Of a DNA stretch of 64,000 nt, positions 21,088 through 31,204 are shown piece by piece (position 1 is the stretch's first letter; each line of letters opens with the position of its first letter). The notes under the pieces were generated by a model. That model saw only the letters and a list, made by a program, of their open reading frames with translations, made no database searches and was not told where the DNA came from. Made by a program: the position numbers and the translations under genes. Source of the DNA: Nematopogon swammerdamellus (Eukaryota > Arthropoda > Insecta > Lepidoptera > Adelidae); contig OX336349.1 in the NCBI GenBank assembly GCA_946902875.1, forward strand, positions 18,561,891-18,625,890, in the 5' to 3' direction.

Positions 21088-21291
21088 ACGGGTGTCCGAG
21101 TTCAATCGGATTTGCTTACCACAGCAGTATTCCTCGTTGAATAAGCTCCAAAAACCTTAGTGTTTTTTTTGTTTATAGGACTCGTAAATTTCGAGATTAG
21201 GTTCCGACGTTGGGCGTGGTTTTGGCGAACCCTTACTAAGTAACGTAAGTAAAATACAAGTACTAGGAAAAAATGCTGCCGTCTTTTTTTA

Positions 21292-21362
21292 CATACATAC
21301 AAAGCGTCACGCCTGTTTCCCAGTGGAGTAGACAGAGACAAGGAATCTCCACGTACCACGAT
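21292..21362 (+). mobile_element. F fragment
   Basis: (CATA)n then GCGTCACGCCTGTTTCCC, AGTGGAGTAGACAGAGACAA and ATCTCCACGTACCACGAT match F at 6066-6159, so it is a dispersed family. Confidence 0.6.
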
Positions 21363-22016
21363 ATAATGTCTCAATAGTAACTTTGGAAATAACAAACATT
21401 TAAATGTAATAATATTTTTCGCAACCAGGACTTGAGAGGCAACCTATTGAAAGTAGCTTCTGGCAGGCTCAACCTTCTTTTTAGAGGTCAGCTTCAGATT
21501 ATGTAATTAAATATTTAAAATCTCTTGTTAAATTCAATAATCGAACGAACGAAAGGCTGACTGACACTTTAAGGAAATCAGCCATTTTGAACACCATCAC
21601 ATTATGGTAGAGTTATGATATTTCAAACCATTTTTAATATCGAACGAAACTTTTAACCCTCATCCCTTTGGCATTAAGTGTTACCATTTACCATTTCAGT
21701 GCATTAAATATATACAAATAGAAAATACAAGTTTTTATATGATATTTATTTATTAATTCGATAGATATGTAATTGAATTATTAAATAAAAATTAAGTCTA
21801 AAAATTATGAATAAAAACATACATCTCAAATTTTTAACTAAGTTGAGTATGATAAATCATTTCCGAGTGATATAAAATCGTTTTAATATGTTTTCCTAAA
21901 TATTGCGACTTTATCTACACGAGTAATAATACGGACAGTGATGAATTTGATTGCTTTTCGTTCTAAGAAAGGAAAAGAATTATTCTTACCGGATTCTTTT
22001 ATTTATTATTTTTTAT
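21363..22016. other. AT-rich unassigned DNA
   Basis: No recognised element or convincing ORF. Confidence 0.5.
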
Positions 22017-22235
22017 TAGGTTTCCGTATCCCGTACGGAAGCCTATTACTAAGCCTATGCCGTCTGTCTGTCTGTCTGTCCGTCCTACTGCTGTATCTTT
22101 GGAACCGTAATAGGTAGCCGGTTGAAATTATCACAGAATATGTGTTATTATGGTGGATATAACAACAAATAATAAAATACAGAAAAGGTCCCCATACCTA
22201 GGTGCGCGAGTCCGACTCGCACTTGGCCAGTTTTC
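22017..22235 (+). mobile_element. G, (GTCY)n element
   Basis: GGTTTCCGTATCCCGTACGG, (GTCT)n to GTCCGTCC, TGTATCTTTGGAACCGTAAT, CGGTTGAAATTATCACAGA, TGTGTTATTATGG, ATAACAACAAATAATAAAA, then GTGCGCGAGTCCGACTCGC and ACTTGGCCAGTTTT. Lepidopteran MITEs with a hitchhiking (GTCY)n tract are a known class and this matches it. No ORF. Confidence 0.7.
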
Positions 22236-22585
22236 ATATATTTTGTTTATACTTCATGAAATTTCATCAGTTTGTATAATCTCTACTAGAATAAGTTGAT
22301 TATTTTTAATGGCCGACCAAAATAATTACTCCACTGCAATAGTTATCTTAATTTTGCTCGCTTAGTCAGTGTTTGCTAAAGCCCTAAACAATTTGAAATA
22401 ATTAACGTTTTTTACCATATACCCATCGTTCTCTCGGCCCAATTTCTCTACAATATTTACTCCTTTTGCGTCGTGTTGTCCGCAAAGCCGGAGGTCAGAT
22501 CTAAGTTTCAGCGCTTCAGAAACCATTTCATAGTCTTTATTATCTTCGTACATCGCCTATCGATACAATTCACGTCATTATTGCA
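22236..22585. other. unassigned DNA with a 63-codon ORF
   Basis: Minus-strand ORF 22362-22553 starts MYEDNKDYEMVSEALKLRSD. It has no motif I recognise and no neighbouring exon; it could be chance or a decayed exon. Confidence 0.3.
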
Positions 22586-22890
22586 GGTCTCACGTACTCT
22601 ATGTACTTGCGCGCGCTAACTACCTACCGCCCGACGGGCCGCCGCGCCGGCGGTCTATTTCAGTGGAAATTCGTCAGCCGCGCGAAGTATACATAGACGC
22701 TCGCCCACGCAACTGCGCGCAGCTGCAAAGCAATAACCACTTTACACTCGATCGTTAAGGTACATTTTCGCACGCAGCTATTGGCGACGTGAAACAGTAG
22801 GCTATTAAAGCCCGAATGTAGGAACATTTTCTATGGAGTGATTTATCTGTTACGAAGTAACTAGTAGTAGTAGTAGTAGTAATCTGTGAT
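22586..22890. repeat. D repeat, copy 1
   Basis: About 300 bp, nearly identical to 43696-43983 in the same orientation. Markers: CTAACTACCTACCGCCCGAC, CGAAGTATACATAGACGCTC, CAATAACCACTTTACACTCG, AAGCCCGAATGTAGGAACAT. A (TAG)n run near 22863 replaces TATTAAG. Function unknown. Confidence 0.8.
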
Positions 22891-23039
22891 TGTTGTCTGT
22901 TTTCCGATCAGTAACAGCTCGAAACTCTATAATGTTAAAGTTTTCTTGTATGATTTAATTTTCAAAGTTGACGGTACGAGATGGTTTTGTGATATTACAA
23001 ATATTATTTTAATTGATTAGTTATACTGCGCTGAAACAG

Positions 23040-23130
23040 TTCAGTGAAGTCCGTCTTTGCCCCTCATGTAAAATTACTTATCGTTTGTTACTGTAAAATG
23101 TTTTGGAGCAATAAAGTATGTCTATCTATA
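23040..23130 (+). mobile_element. E fragment
   Basis: AAGTCCGTCTTTGCCCCTC to GGAGCAATAAAG and a short TCTA tail. Confidence 0.65.
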
Positions 23131-23245
23131 TATTTTTACTATTTTCATTGTAGGTAGGTATAACGTGGCTACTTATTTTCACATTCGGGTACATTTAAAT
23201 GTTGAATTAATAATCAATGGTGGTGACTGATTTTTTCAATATTGA

Positions 23246-23416
23246 AAGTGCGACATAAGGCGCCGAGCCACCCATAAGGTGGCTAACGACGCCCATGGAT
23301 ATTCGGTCGTATGCGGGGGTTGCGAATGACATGCCGACCTGACAGGACCTGCCAATTCACGCCCCTCTTGAAGGATCCGATATTGTACTTGGGGGGAAAT
23401 ATTATGGTCAGGAGAG
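23246..23416 (-). pseudogene. J2 LINE, 3' terminal fragment
   Basis: GTGCGACATAAGGCGCCGAG to ACTTGGGGGGAAATATTATGG: the last coding stretch (GVN..L.GRHVIRNP) and 3' UTR on the minus strand. Confidence 0.75.
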
Positions 23417-23499
23417 TTGAGAGTTGAGAGTTTTAGACCATCGGCCATTCTGTGTCTGTGTGTACTACTGCTTCTATTCTACGACTCGAAACTACAGTC

Positions 23500-23745
23500 A
23501 GTCAGCCGGCGTGTAAGCGTCCACTGCTGGACATACGCCTCTCCAATTTTCCTCCAGTCCTCCCGGCCTTCAGCGATACGGAACCACTGCATTCCGACGT
23601 ACTTGGTGAACCTGGCGGGTGGTCTTCCCACACTCCGTTTTCCTGTCCACGGCCGCCAGTGTAGGACACGGTTACTCCAACGGTCATCGCCTCTTCGGCT
23701 GACGTGCCCAGCCCACTTCCACTCAAAACTACAGTGATAAACAAT
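23500..23745 (-). pseudogene. RTE-type LINE, RT C-terminus
   Basis: The minus-strand frame is continuous: WKWAGHVSRRGDDRWSNRVL, HWRPWTGKRSVGRPPARFTK, YVGMQWFRIAEGREDWRKIG, EAYVQQWTLT. This is the terminal region of RTE-group insect LINEs (GH-ARR-D-RW...RSVGRPP-RW...EDWR--GEAYVQQW). Only about 75 codons survive and there is no catalytic domain. Confidence 0.8.
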
Positions 23746-24030
23746 CCACAATACAGACATTAACATACAGAACAAACAAACATAACTAGATATGCTAAAG
23801 TCGAAATTCTCAAGTAGATAAGTTCGAAGGACCTTCCCTTCGGCCAGAGCCCACTGCGTGTACATTAATTACTCAGCAAGTATTGTGGACTCGTGTCCGT
23901 CCGTCCGTCCGCTAGATACCCCTGTCTTAATGATAGAACATCTTGTGTAGGGCCTAGATGCGATCGAACAGTCTTGATCCGACGTTGGGAAAATGTATGA
24001 TCAGTTTAGCCTTTATTTTTTTTTATTAGC

Positions 24031-24480
24031 TTTTGCCCGCGGCTTAGCTCGCGTGAAATTCGTATTTAAAAAGAAGAAAGTAAGTAAGAAAGAAGGCCGA
24101 GCTATGTTCAGGTAAACAATAAACCTTCTCGATAAAAGTAAAAAAAAGTAAGTAACTAAAGGCGAGGCCCGCTACCGTACCTTTATTTCGGCGCGCGGAA
24201 CAATTGGGTTTGTATGAGAGCCACATCTTAGCATAACCGGAATTTTATTTAGCCTATCCTGTGTCCCGAATAGTAAAATGTGCTTGTACTAAGTTTAATA
24301 GAATTCGGATGATCGGCTTAAGAGTTGTGGTGGAACATACATACATAGGTGCATACAGAAATTATTTCTACAAATCGTCAATTTATTTTTAGTAACATAC
24401 ATAGAGTCTACAAACTCAGTATCTCATAAAACAAAGTAACTTACTCCATGACCATCCCTTCAGATTAATTATTAGTATTG
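24031..24480 (-). mobile_element. H Helitron-like element, near full length
   Basis: The minus strand starts near AATCAATACTAATAATTAATC, then AAGGGATGGTCATGGAGTAAG, TTCCACCACAACTCTTAAGC, CGGTTATGCTAAGATGTGGC and CGCGCCGAAATAAAGGTACG. It ends AATTTCACGCGAGCTAAGCC, GCGGGCAAAAGCTAAT. The GC hairpin followed by an AGCTAGT-type end and lack of terminal inverted repeats fit a non-autonomous Helitron. No Rep/helicase ORF. Confidence 0.7.
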
Positions 24481-24790
24481 ATTTATTTGGAGACACCAAC
24501 GAGTAACACACAGGCCCTAAACACCGTGACAATCAACTCCGGACTGATACTCCAGTGCCACCAGGCACTAGAGGGTATAGCGGTAAACAACATGGTAACC
24601 CTACAGTGGATCAGGGGGCACAGCGGCTCCTACGGGAACGATGCGGCGGATGAACCGAGAAGAGTGCTCCACTTCATGAAAGAGCTCGGGTGGCTGGAGT
24701 AGCACTACCCGAGCGCCAACGTACAACGGACTGTCTTGAGCCCACCCGCCTTCCGAAGAGGCTGGGCAGCACACAAACAAAGAAACAAAC
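24481..24790 (+). pseudogene. LINE RNase H domain fragment
   Basis: The frame contains TQALNTVTINSGLILQCHQA then VTLQWIRGHSGSYGNDAADE, the catalytic His/Asp region of RNase H1-type domains carried by R1/I-group LINEs. A stop follows at 24700. The usual ELAR after DAADE is degraded to PRR, and only the end of the domain remains. Confidence 0.7.
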
Positions 24791-24947
24791 AGGGTTTACA
24801 AAATTTTAACTTAATAATACATTGGGTGTTGTGTTACCCAGCACCGTATCCCATAAATTAAATTTAACAGTATCGAAACTTACAGATAGCATTACATTAG
24901 CGAACCTTTCACATAGCATTGAACATTTGTTTTATGTATTTTTAGTT

Positions 24948-25102
24948 CTGTGTGTTCTATCGCTTAATCCATGGCCACGGGGAGTACTCGGAGGAGCTGT
25001 TTAATACGATCCAGCCACGCCAAGCGCACTGGGCAGGGACTGCATCCCTACACGCTGTTCTTTCCTCCACAGAACCGGTAAACCCTGGAACAAAATTCTT
25101 AA
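24948..25102 (+). pseudogene. J2 LINE internal fragment
   Basis: TGTTCTATCGCTTAATCCATG, GAGTACTCGGAGGAGCTGTT, CTGCATCCCTACACGCTG and CCACAGAACCGGTAAACCC are plus-strand J2 (FYRL.HG.YSEELFN.I...LHPYTL...FLHRTGK), damaged by frameshifts. Confidence 0.7.
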
Positions 25103-25109
25103 TATTAAT

Positions 25110-25470
25110 TATTTTATCTTTAATTCTCTCACTTAAGTCTTATGAGGTCTTTTGCCACTGCCTACTAAATTAGACAACAACCTCTTTGTCCGCCTTGTAG
25201 CTGGCATGGCGCCTCTCTGAGCGTGGTTTCGCGAGGAGTGGGGTTATTGGCTGTGTGTTAATCCATCTTTGAACTTTTGGGCACAGCCACCCGTGCCGGT
25301 AGTCTATAAAAAAAAAAAAAACTTCCAAACATTAAAGTATATTAATCGACGCGAACATTTAAAGGTTGACTGGAAGAAATCTCTTTAGGGGAAAAGTCTG
25401 CCTTTGTACGTAATGTAAATGTTATATTGTGCTTATTTCTACAAAATGTTTTCGGAGCAATTAAACATTA
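25110..25470 (+). mobile_element. E, split by an L insertion
   Basis: The E left part (CTTAAGTCTTATGAGGTC, CACTGCCTACTAA) ends at about 25171 and the right part resumes around 25340 (TATTAATCGACGCGAACATT, GGTTGACTGGAAGAAATCTC). Between them, 25172-25325 is L: GCGTGGTTTCGCGAGGAGTG, GGGCACAGCCACCCGTGCC and a run of A. L is a second retroelement 3' end, also at 39239 and 43003. Confidence 0.6.
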
Positions 25471-25472
25471 TT

Positions 25473-25526
25473 ATTTTTTTTTTTACTAACACGGTTGGCT
25501 ACATCACGTACAACATTCTTGATGTA
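25473..25526 (-). mobile_element. S1 SINE, terminal fragment
   Basis: T-run, CTAACACGGTTGGCTACATC, ACGTACAACATTCTTGATG: the final 50 bp of S1. Confidence 0.7.
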
Positions 25527-25876
25527 TTTTTTCTATCTATTTCTACGAGTACATATATACTCAATACACACAAATGCATAAAACTCTTACGCTCTGTGAC
25601 AAGATAATTTTAAGAATAAATTCTAAATAATTTAATTCCGTCAAAAATGATCAAGGATGACGAGCCAAGCTACACAGGTAGGGTGAAAGGTCACTCACTC
25701 ATTTGGTCAGCGCGAAGCCGAAACTCCGGCTAAATCAATCCGACGAGAGCCGAAAGCTGGCCGAAGTTATCCGAGCTGCCTTGGTAAGGAGTTAGTGTGC
25801 CACACTAGGTGCTAAAACATCGCACGCATAATTGCTGCATTTTTTAAGACGAGACGGAAGTTAACTTTCTCCATAC
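25527..25876. other. unassigned DNA
   Basis: Nothing recognised. Confidence 0.5.
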
Positions 25877-26182
25877 AAAATCGCCTTTCGGCATTTATGT
25901 TTTTTACCACCCTCCTAAAACTTACCCGATTTTTACAATTGTTTTTTTTTTTAATAAGGACAGTCGAATCTACGTTCTTTTCTTTTTATTTTTTTTACTA
26001 TCTGAAGTGATGCTGATGACTCAATAAAGCTTAATGAACTTTTTGACATCAAAATATTAATTTTTTTCCAGTCGAAATATAAAATGTGCGCTCCGGTGTT
26101 GTAGGTATGACAGGAACATAGATTGGACAAGAAAAAAAAATTTAAAACGGATAAGGTTTAGGGGGCTAGAAAACATAAAACC
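25877..26182. mobile_element. foldback MITE, copy 2
   Basis: AAAATCGCCTTTCGGCATTT, CCCGATTTTTACAATTG, AAGGACAGTCGAATCTACG on the left; GACAGGAACATAGATTGG, CGGATAAGGTTTAGGGGGCT on the right. Same family as 10458-10719 with a longer interior. Confidence 0.75.
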
Positions 26183-26246
26183 GTCCATCCAATTGCCTAT
26201 ATCTTTTTAACCAAAATTGGAAGCCTTTTAATTTTTAAGGCCTTTT

Positions 26247-26420
26247 AATTTACATAGCCGTTTCGACCGACCTTTCATTCAGTGCGGTGGTAGCAACCCG
26301 GGCGGGTTAAACCCTACCACCTAGTAATATAAGAAGGGAGTCATATCGCTTAGTCGCCTTTTACGACATACACGGGGAGAGATGCAGTGGGGCTATTCTT
26401 TTAAAGTACCGGCCCAACAG
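26247..26420 (-). mobile_element. composite SINE, A head on S1 body
   Basis: Minus strand: A head (GGGCCGGTACTTTAAAAGAA, CCCACTGCATCTCTCCCCGT) running through ATATGACTCCCTTCTTATAT into the S1 body at ACTAGGTGGTAGGGTTTAAC. It stops after CGAAACGGCTATGTAAA. The S1 tail is lost. Confidence 0.7.
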
Positions 26421-26929
26421 GTTATAAAATTCCAATATTACGCACTCGGAATTCGTCAATACTCCAAAGTGTGTACGCGTCCACCAACAATGTCAGTACC
26501 AGCGTAGATGGGGGGTAGGTAGAAGGGGTAGAAGGTGGTAGGTAATTGATTTATGAACATATTTGCATACTTCCAGAAGTGAAAGGGTTTCTAGATATTT
26601 GTTTTCTTGATTATCCACGCCCGGCCGACCGCTGACTTGGTCAAGCAACAGTCAAGAACACAACGGGTTAATTTAACCCGCTATTGTTTGGAAAGGTGGA
26701 CTCGAGTAGGTGGGTTTGTCTTGCCGGCCTAAACTCACTTCGTAACTTCGTGAACAGGCCGATTATAAATCACGTTCACGTTTTGATGTACTGACAATAT
26801 TGTTATATACTAACACTTATGTAAATGTGAAATTTCATAAGTACTTGTAACTCAAATTTCCACGATATTACATAATTACATAACGCCGCACCTTTTTCGC
26901 AGTGGGACCGGCAGAGACAACGGATCTCG
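26421..26929. other. mostly unassigned
   Basis: GCAGAGACAACGGATCTC near 26912 is a diverged F end; the rest is unassigned. Confidence 0.45.
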
Positions 26930-27965
26930 ACCTCTGACATCTCCTCAATTCCCTTTTGCTGTTGTCATTGTGGGCTTTTGAGAATCCATCTGTTCTGAAA
27001 ATCGTTTCTTTGTCGCACCGCTAAAGGGTTTGGAACTACCTCTGCCGTCTCTTCAATTCCCTTTTGCTGTTGTTATTGTGACCTTTTGGGAACCCATTTG
27101 TTCTGAAAATAGTTTCTTTGTCACACCGCTATAAGGTGTGGAACTACCTCTGCCATCTCTTCAATTCCCTTTTGCTGTTATCATTGTGGGCTTTTGAGAA
27201 CCCATCGGTTCTGAAAATAGTTTCTTTTTCGCACCGCTATAGGGTGTGGAACTACCACTGCCGTCTGTTAAATTCCCTTTCGCTGTTGTCATTGTGGCCT
27301 TTTGGGAACCCATCTGTTCTGAAAATAGTTTCTTTGTCGCACCGCTATAAGGTGTGGAACTACCTCTGCCATCTCTTCAATTCCCTTTTACTGTTGTTAT
27401 TGTGGGCTTTTGGGAACCCATCTGTTTCTTTTTTGGACCGCTATAGGGTGTGCAACTACCCCTTCCGTCTCTTCAATTCCCTTTTGCTGTTTTCTTTGTA
27501 GGCTTTTGAGAACCCATCAGTTCTGAAAATAGTTTATTCGTCGCACCGCTAAAGGGTTTGGAACTACCTCTGCCGTCTCTTCAATTCCATTTTGCTGTTG
27601 TTATTGTGGCCTTTTGGGAACCCATCTGTTCTAAAAATAGTTTCTGTGTCGCACCGCTTTATGGTGTGGAACTACCTCTGCCATCTCTCCAATTCCCTTT
27701 TGCTGTTGTTATTGTGACCTTTTGGGAACCCATTTGTTCTCAAAATCGTTTCTCTTTCGCACCGCTATATGGTTTGGAACTGCCTCTGCCGTCTCTTCAA
27801 TTCCATTTTGCTATTATTATTGTGGCCTTTTGGAAACCCATCTGTTCTAAAAATTTTTTCTTTGTCGCACCGCTATAGGGTGTGGAACTACGTCTGCCGT
27901 CTCTTCAATTCCCTTTTGATGTTTTCATTGTAGGCTTTTGAGAACACATCGGTTCTGAAAATGAA
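26930..27965 (+). repeat. 108-bp minisatellite derived from LINE coding DNA
   Basis: The GTTCTGAAAAT landmark recurs at 26992, 27100, 27208, 27316, (27424), 27520, 27628, 27736, 27844 and 27952: spacing exactly 108 except one 96-bp step. Each unit (CCCTTTTGCTGTTGT...GTCGCACCGCTATAGGGTGT) matches the J3 segment encoding PFVVDIGL-RTRRFSKSFLGRTARVWN. Because 108 is a multiple of three, long repetitive ORFs (27118-27501, 27558-27878) persist; I read them as passive. CTGCCGTCTC and CTGCCATCTC units partly alternate. Confidence 0.9.
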
Positions 27966-28043
27966 TCCCAAAGGTTAGTTCGTAAAGAATGCCGCAATTT
28001 TGTGAACCTATTACATCATGGTGAAAAATAAAGTACCTTTTTA

Positions 28044-28352
28044 CCGCGTGGGGCCGGTACTTTAAAAGAATAGCCCCACTGCATCTCTCCCCGTGTATGT
28101 CGTAAAAGGCGACTAAGGTATATGACTCCCTTCTTATATTGGGTTTAACCCGCCCGGGTTGGTACCACCGCACTGAATGAAAGGTCGGTCGAAACGGCTA
28201 TGTAAATAGTTTGTGTTTTCCGTCGAGTTCAGTGTAGCCGGCACGACCGAAGGGAAGCACTGACGTGGCACCAAGTTCACCCGGTGTCATGGGCCGACAT
28301 CACGGATGTTGTAGGTGATGTAGCCAACCTTGTCAGTTTCCATAAAAAATAA
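28044..28352 (+). mobile_element. composite SINE, A head on S1 body and tail
   Basis: The A head (CGTGGGGCCGGTACTTTAAA to GGCGACTAAGG) passes through TATATGACTCCCTTCTTATA directly into S1 body TTTAACCCGCCCGGGTTGG, then the complete S1 tail and A-rich end. tRNA/5S head absent. Same junction as 55604-55932 and 26247-26420. Confidence 0.8.
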
Positions 28353-28781
28353 ATAAAAATAAAAACCTATATTTTCACTTCATTAATTTCAAGTATACCT
28401 ATGCAAAATATGTAAAACTTCTTCGAGAAAAAGAAAAAATCAACAACATGCTATATACCATCGCCATCCTGTAAGTATAATCACCCCATCCCCCACCCCT
28501 CACCCCGGCGAGCACCTGTTCCCCCCCTGAAGAGGCCTGTGCGTTATCAGGCCTTGGTTCGACAGGCCCTTCCATTCGTCTTCGTCTACCCCCCTCGGTC
28601 CGTCATCATTTATGCCTCATCACACCCCACGCACTCCTTCGTACTGATGGCAGTCTCTGGGTACTTTTTGAACCGGGGAGAGATTTTGAACGGATGAGTT
28701 TTGTGGTATTTTTAATTTCTGAGAATCGTTGGTATAATACTGAAAGACAGATACATTTGAACAATATTTTCCTTTCCTTTC
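28353..28781. other. unassigned DNA
   Basis: C-rich around 28485-28600; no element recognised. Confidence 0.5.
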
Positions 28782-29166
28782 TTTTTTTTTTATGGAAACT
28801 AACACCGTTGGCTACATCACCTACAACGTCCGTGATGTCAGCCCATAACACCGGGTGAACTAGGTGCCATGTCAGTGCTTCCTCCTTTGATCGTGCCGGC
28901 TACACTGAACTGGTCGGAAAACACAAACTATTTACATAGCCGTTTAGACCGACGTTTCATTCAGTGCGGTGGTACCAACCCGGGCGGGTTAAACCCTACC
29001 GCCTATTAAGGTAAGAAGGGAAGGGATCTACAGTTTTACGAGGAATCCGAACCTCGGTCAGCCTCCAACGGTCAGCGGTCACCCATCCAAGTACTGACCG
29101 CACCCAGCGTTGCTTAACATTCAATAGCGACAGTTGACTGTCTGCACCACTGAGCTATCGAGGCTG
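28782..29166 (-). mobile_element. S1 SINE, full length
   Basis: Minus strand: AGCCTCGATAGCTCAGTGG, GCAACGCTGGGTGCGGTCAG, TACTTGGATGGGTGACCGC, GGTTCGGATTCC, body, tail, A-run. One of the best-preserved heads, useful for testing the 5S similarity. Confidence 0.9.
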
Positions 29167-29232
29167 GCTGGCCTTACGGAAGTAAATACTCTGTCTTGTC
29201 ATTCAGTTGATTGTGTTGCACAACAGTACCAC

Positions 29233-29282
29233 CAAAGAGTTTGTATTACGTCGCTGCGCTCCGACGTAATACAAACTCTTTG
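29233..29282. repeat. hairpin, 21-bp perfect arms
   Basis: CAAAGAGTTTGTATTACGTC / GACGTAATACAAACTCTTTG around CTGCGCTC. Looks like the terminal hairpin of a larger element, ends not found. Confidence 0.85.
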
Positions 29283-29611
29283 AGTACCACTGATTAATGT
29301 ACCTAATATGTAAGTATATATGTATATATATCGTCGTAGTAGAGATAAACAGAGCTGAGCCACACATGCAACATTTCGAGATATTGACGATTAAAGATTT
29401 AAGATAAGATAAGATTTAAGTCTCGAAAATTTATATGTTTTTAGTTGTATCTTTCAAACTACATATCATATTTTCCCAAAACTTTTACACGTGGTAGTAA
29501 TGTATATATTCTAATGGGATAATATGAAGTTTGGACCCTATCATTTGTAAAAACTAAACAGGACAAATTCAAGCGTAGTGTACTACCATACGAATGATGA
29601 ATAAAGAATAA
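29283..29611. other. unassigned AT-rich DNA
   Basis: Contains a short AAGATAAGAT-type repeat near 29400; nothing else. Confidence 0.5.
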
Positions 29612-29698
29612 AGAATAAAGTCGGCTACAATTTGAGCCTACCACCTAGTAAGGGGCAAGGGAAGGGACCTACAGTTTTACACCGGTTCCGAACGGCGA
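29612..29698 (-). mobile_element. S2 SINE, internal fragment
   Basis: AAGTCGGCTACAATTTGAGC to ACCGGTTCCGAACGG, the shared central domain only. Confidence 0.65.
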
Positions 29699-29776
29699 AA
29701 CAGCGGTACGGTAGCGGGCTTACTTACTTTCTTCTTAGGAATTTCACACGAGCGAAGCCGCGGGCAGAAGCTAGTA
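29699..29776 (+). mobile_element. H 3' end
   Basis: GGTAGCGGGCTTACTTAC, AATTTCACACGAGCGAAGCC, GCGGGCAGAAGCTAGTAT: terminal part of the Helitron-like H family. Confidence 0.6.
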
Positions 29777-30214
29777 TATGTACATCATATGTAAAAAATA
29801 TTATCTACGATCACTATATATTTATTGCCAAAAATGAAATACAGATTGCGCAATTAATATTAAATTTTCGATTTACGACACCAGCCACATTACCACATTA
29901 CATAGATAGAGAGGATTTCATAATTGGTCTATTTAGCTAAGTCGGGGCGGGGGCGGAGCGGGCTACATACCTCGAGAACCTTTGAGCTAAGTTGCTCTGA
30001 ACCTCCGCCATCTACGTTTGTACATCGCCCGTTGGGCTAAACCGAATTTGAAATGGGTATAGCATTCGTTGAGTGCTACGAATCATCTAGAGACGGCGAA
30101 AACTATTATTTTATAATTCGGTATACCGTGTTGGTTCGATCCCGGCTGTCCATGAAAACTGAGGCTCCGCTAGTGTGAATGTCGGGATTGGAAGAATATT
30201 TCTGTTATATATTC
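29777..30214. other. unassigned DNA
   Basis: No recognised element. Confidence 0.5.
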
Positions 30215-30670
30215 AGATCTTCATGGAATTCGGATGATCGTCTTAACAGTTATGGAGGAACATACATACAATTCAAATCAAATCAAATTTCTGTATTAAT
30301 TTGACAATTATTTTTACGAGTACATATAGGTAATTCTTACTTTAACTAATAAATTTTGTCTGGTATGAAATATTACGACGCTTCCTACTATGTGTTATAA
30401 ATTCTTGTTAACTGAACTAAAGGTATATGTGTTTGCGTGTATGCGTATGTGTGAGATAAAGTGTGTGTAAGGGTGTAGGTGTGTGTGTGTGAATGCGGTG
30501 AAAAAAAAAAGAATGAGAGAGATAGAGAGAGAGAATGATACATACAGAAAATATTTCTGAAAATCGTCAATTTAGTTTTAGTATCATACATAGAGTCTTC
30601 AAACGCAATATCTCATAAAACAAATTAACTTACTTCATGATCATTCCTTACAAATTTATTATCAGTATTC
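30215..30670 (-). mobile_element. H element, interrupted
   Basis: H landmarks GGAATTCGGATGATCGTC and GAACATACATAC on one side, and ATACAGAAAATATTTCTG, AATCGTCAATTTAG, AGTATCATACATAGAGTC on the other, are adjacent in intact copies. They flank about 270 bp (30268-30538) that begins CAATTCAAATCAAATC and carries GT- and GA-rich tracts. ACATAC at both edges is a candidate target duplication. Confidence 0.6.
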
Positions 30671-31079
30671 TTCTCAGCCGCTTCTATCCCTTCCACAGCT
30701 TCCAGTCCATACGTCCAGCGGTATCCACCCCAATTCCTTAAACCCTTTCCTCCGCCCCCCAAGACGTCCGCCCCCCTTACCGCCGCCGCCGCCACCCCGC
30801 GCCCGACTGACCGCCTCCACACCGCCGGCTAGACCACCCCACTCGACTCACTCACCCCCTGAACATTCTCGCCAGCTCGGAACGGGCTATTAGGGCGCGG
30901 AGGACAGATCGGAGAAGTAATTTGTTTAAGGGCACACACTAGCATGTGCTTCCAATTCTAATATAATCAAACGATCACTGCAAAACCATTTGGATTCAGG
31001 AAATTTTACTCAAGACCTGTCATATTGTGTGTCTGTAGGAAAAACTTTATTAAAATATGGTTATGTAAAAAAATACATT
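30671..31079. other. unassigned; C-rich patch
   Basis: Pyrimidine/C-rich 30690-30860, with an Ala/Gly-rich chance ORF on the minus strand. No element recognised. Confidence 0.45.
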
Positions 31080-31190
31080 ATACAACACGCTGTATCCCGA
31101 CAATCGGGGTAAGCAAAGTAATCGGTGTTGTGCTGCAAGAATATTGGTAAATTACAGCACATAACCGACCACCACTTGTATTAGGACAAA
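31080..31190 (-). repeat. A repeat fragment
   Basis: ACACGCTGTATCCCGACAAT, GGGTAAGCAAAGTAATCGG, TGTGCTGCAAGAATATTGG: the 3' 100 bp of A reversed. Confidence 0.65.
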
Positions 31191-31204
31191 ACAATATTCA
31201 ATTT

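Noticed and set aside
22362..22553. 63-codon minus-strand ORF as a small gene
   Set aside because: Plausible composition but no motif, second exon or regulatory signal; kept only as a note in the region entry.
27118..27878. Repetitive 127- and 106-codon ORFs as a repeat-protein gene
   Set aside because: No start context, splice partners or promoter; the open frame follows from the 108-bp period of LINE-derived units.
28782..29166. A 5S rRNA gene
   Set aside because: Only the internal control region is 5S-like; the ends of 5S rRNA are missing and the segment repeats at many loci within SINEs.
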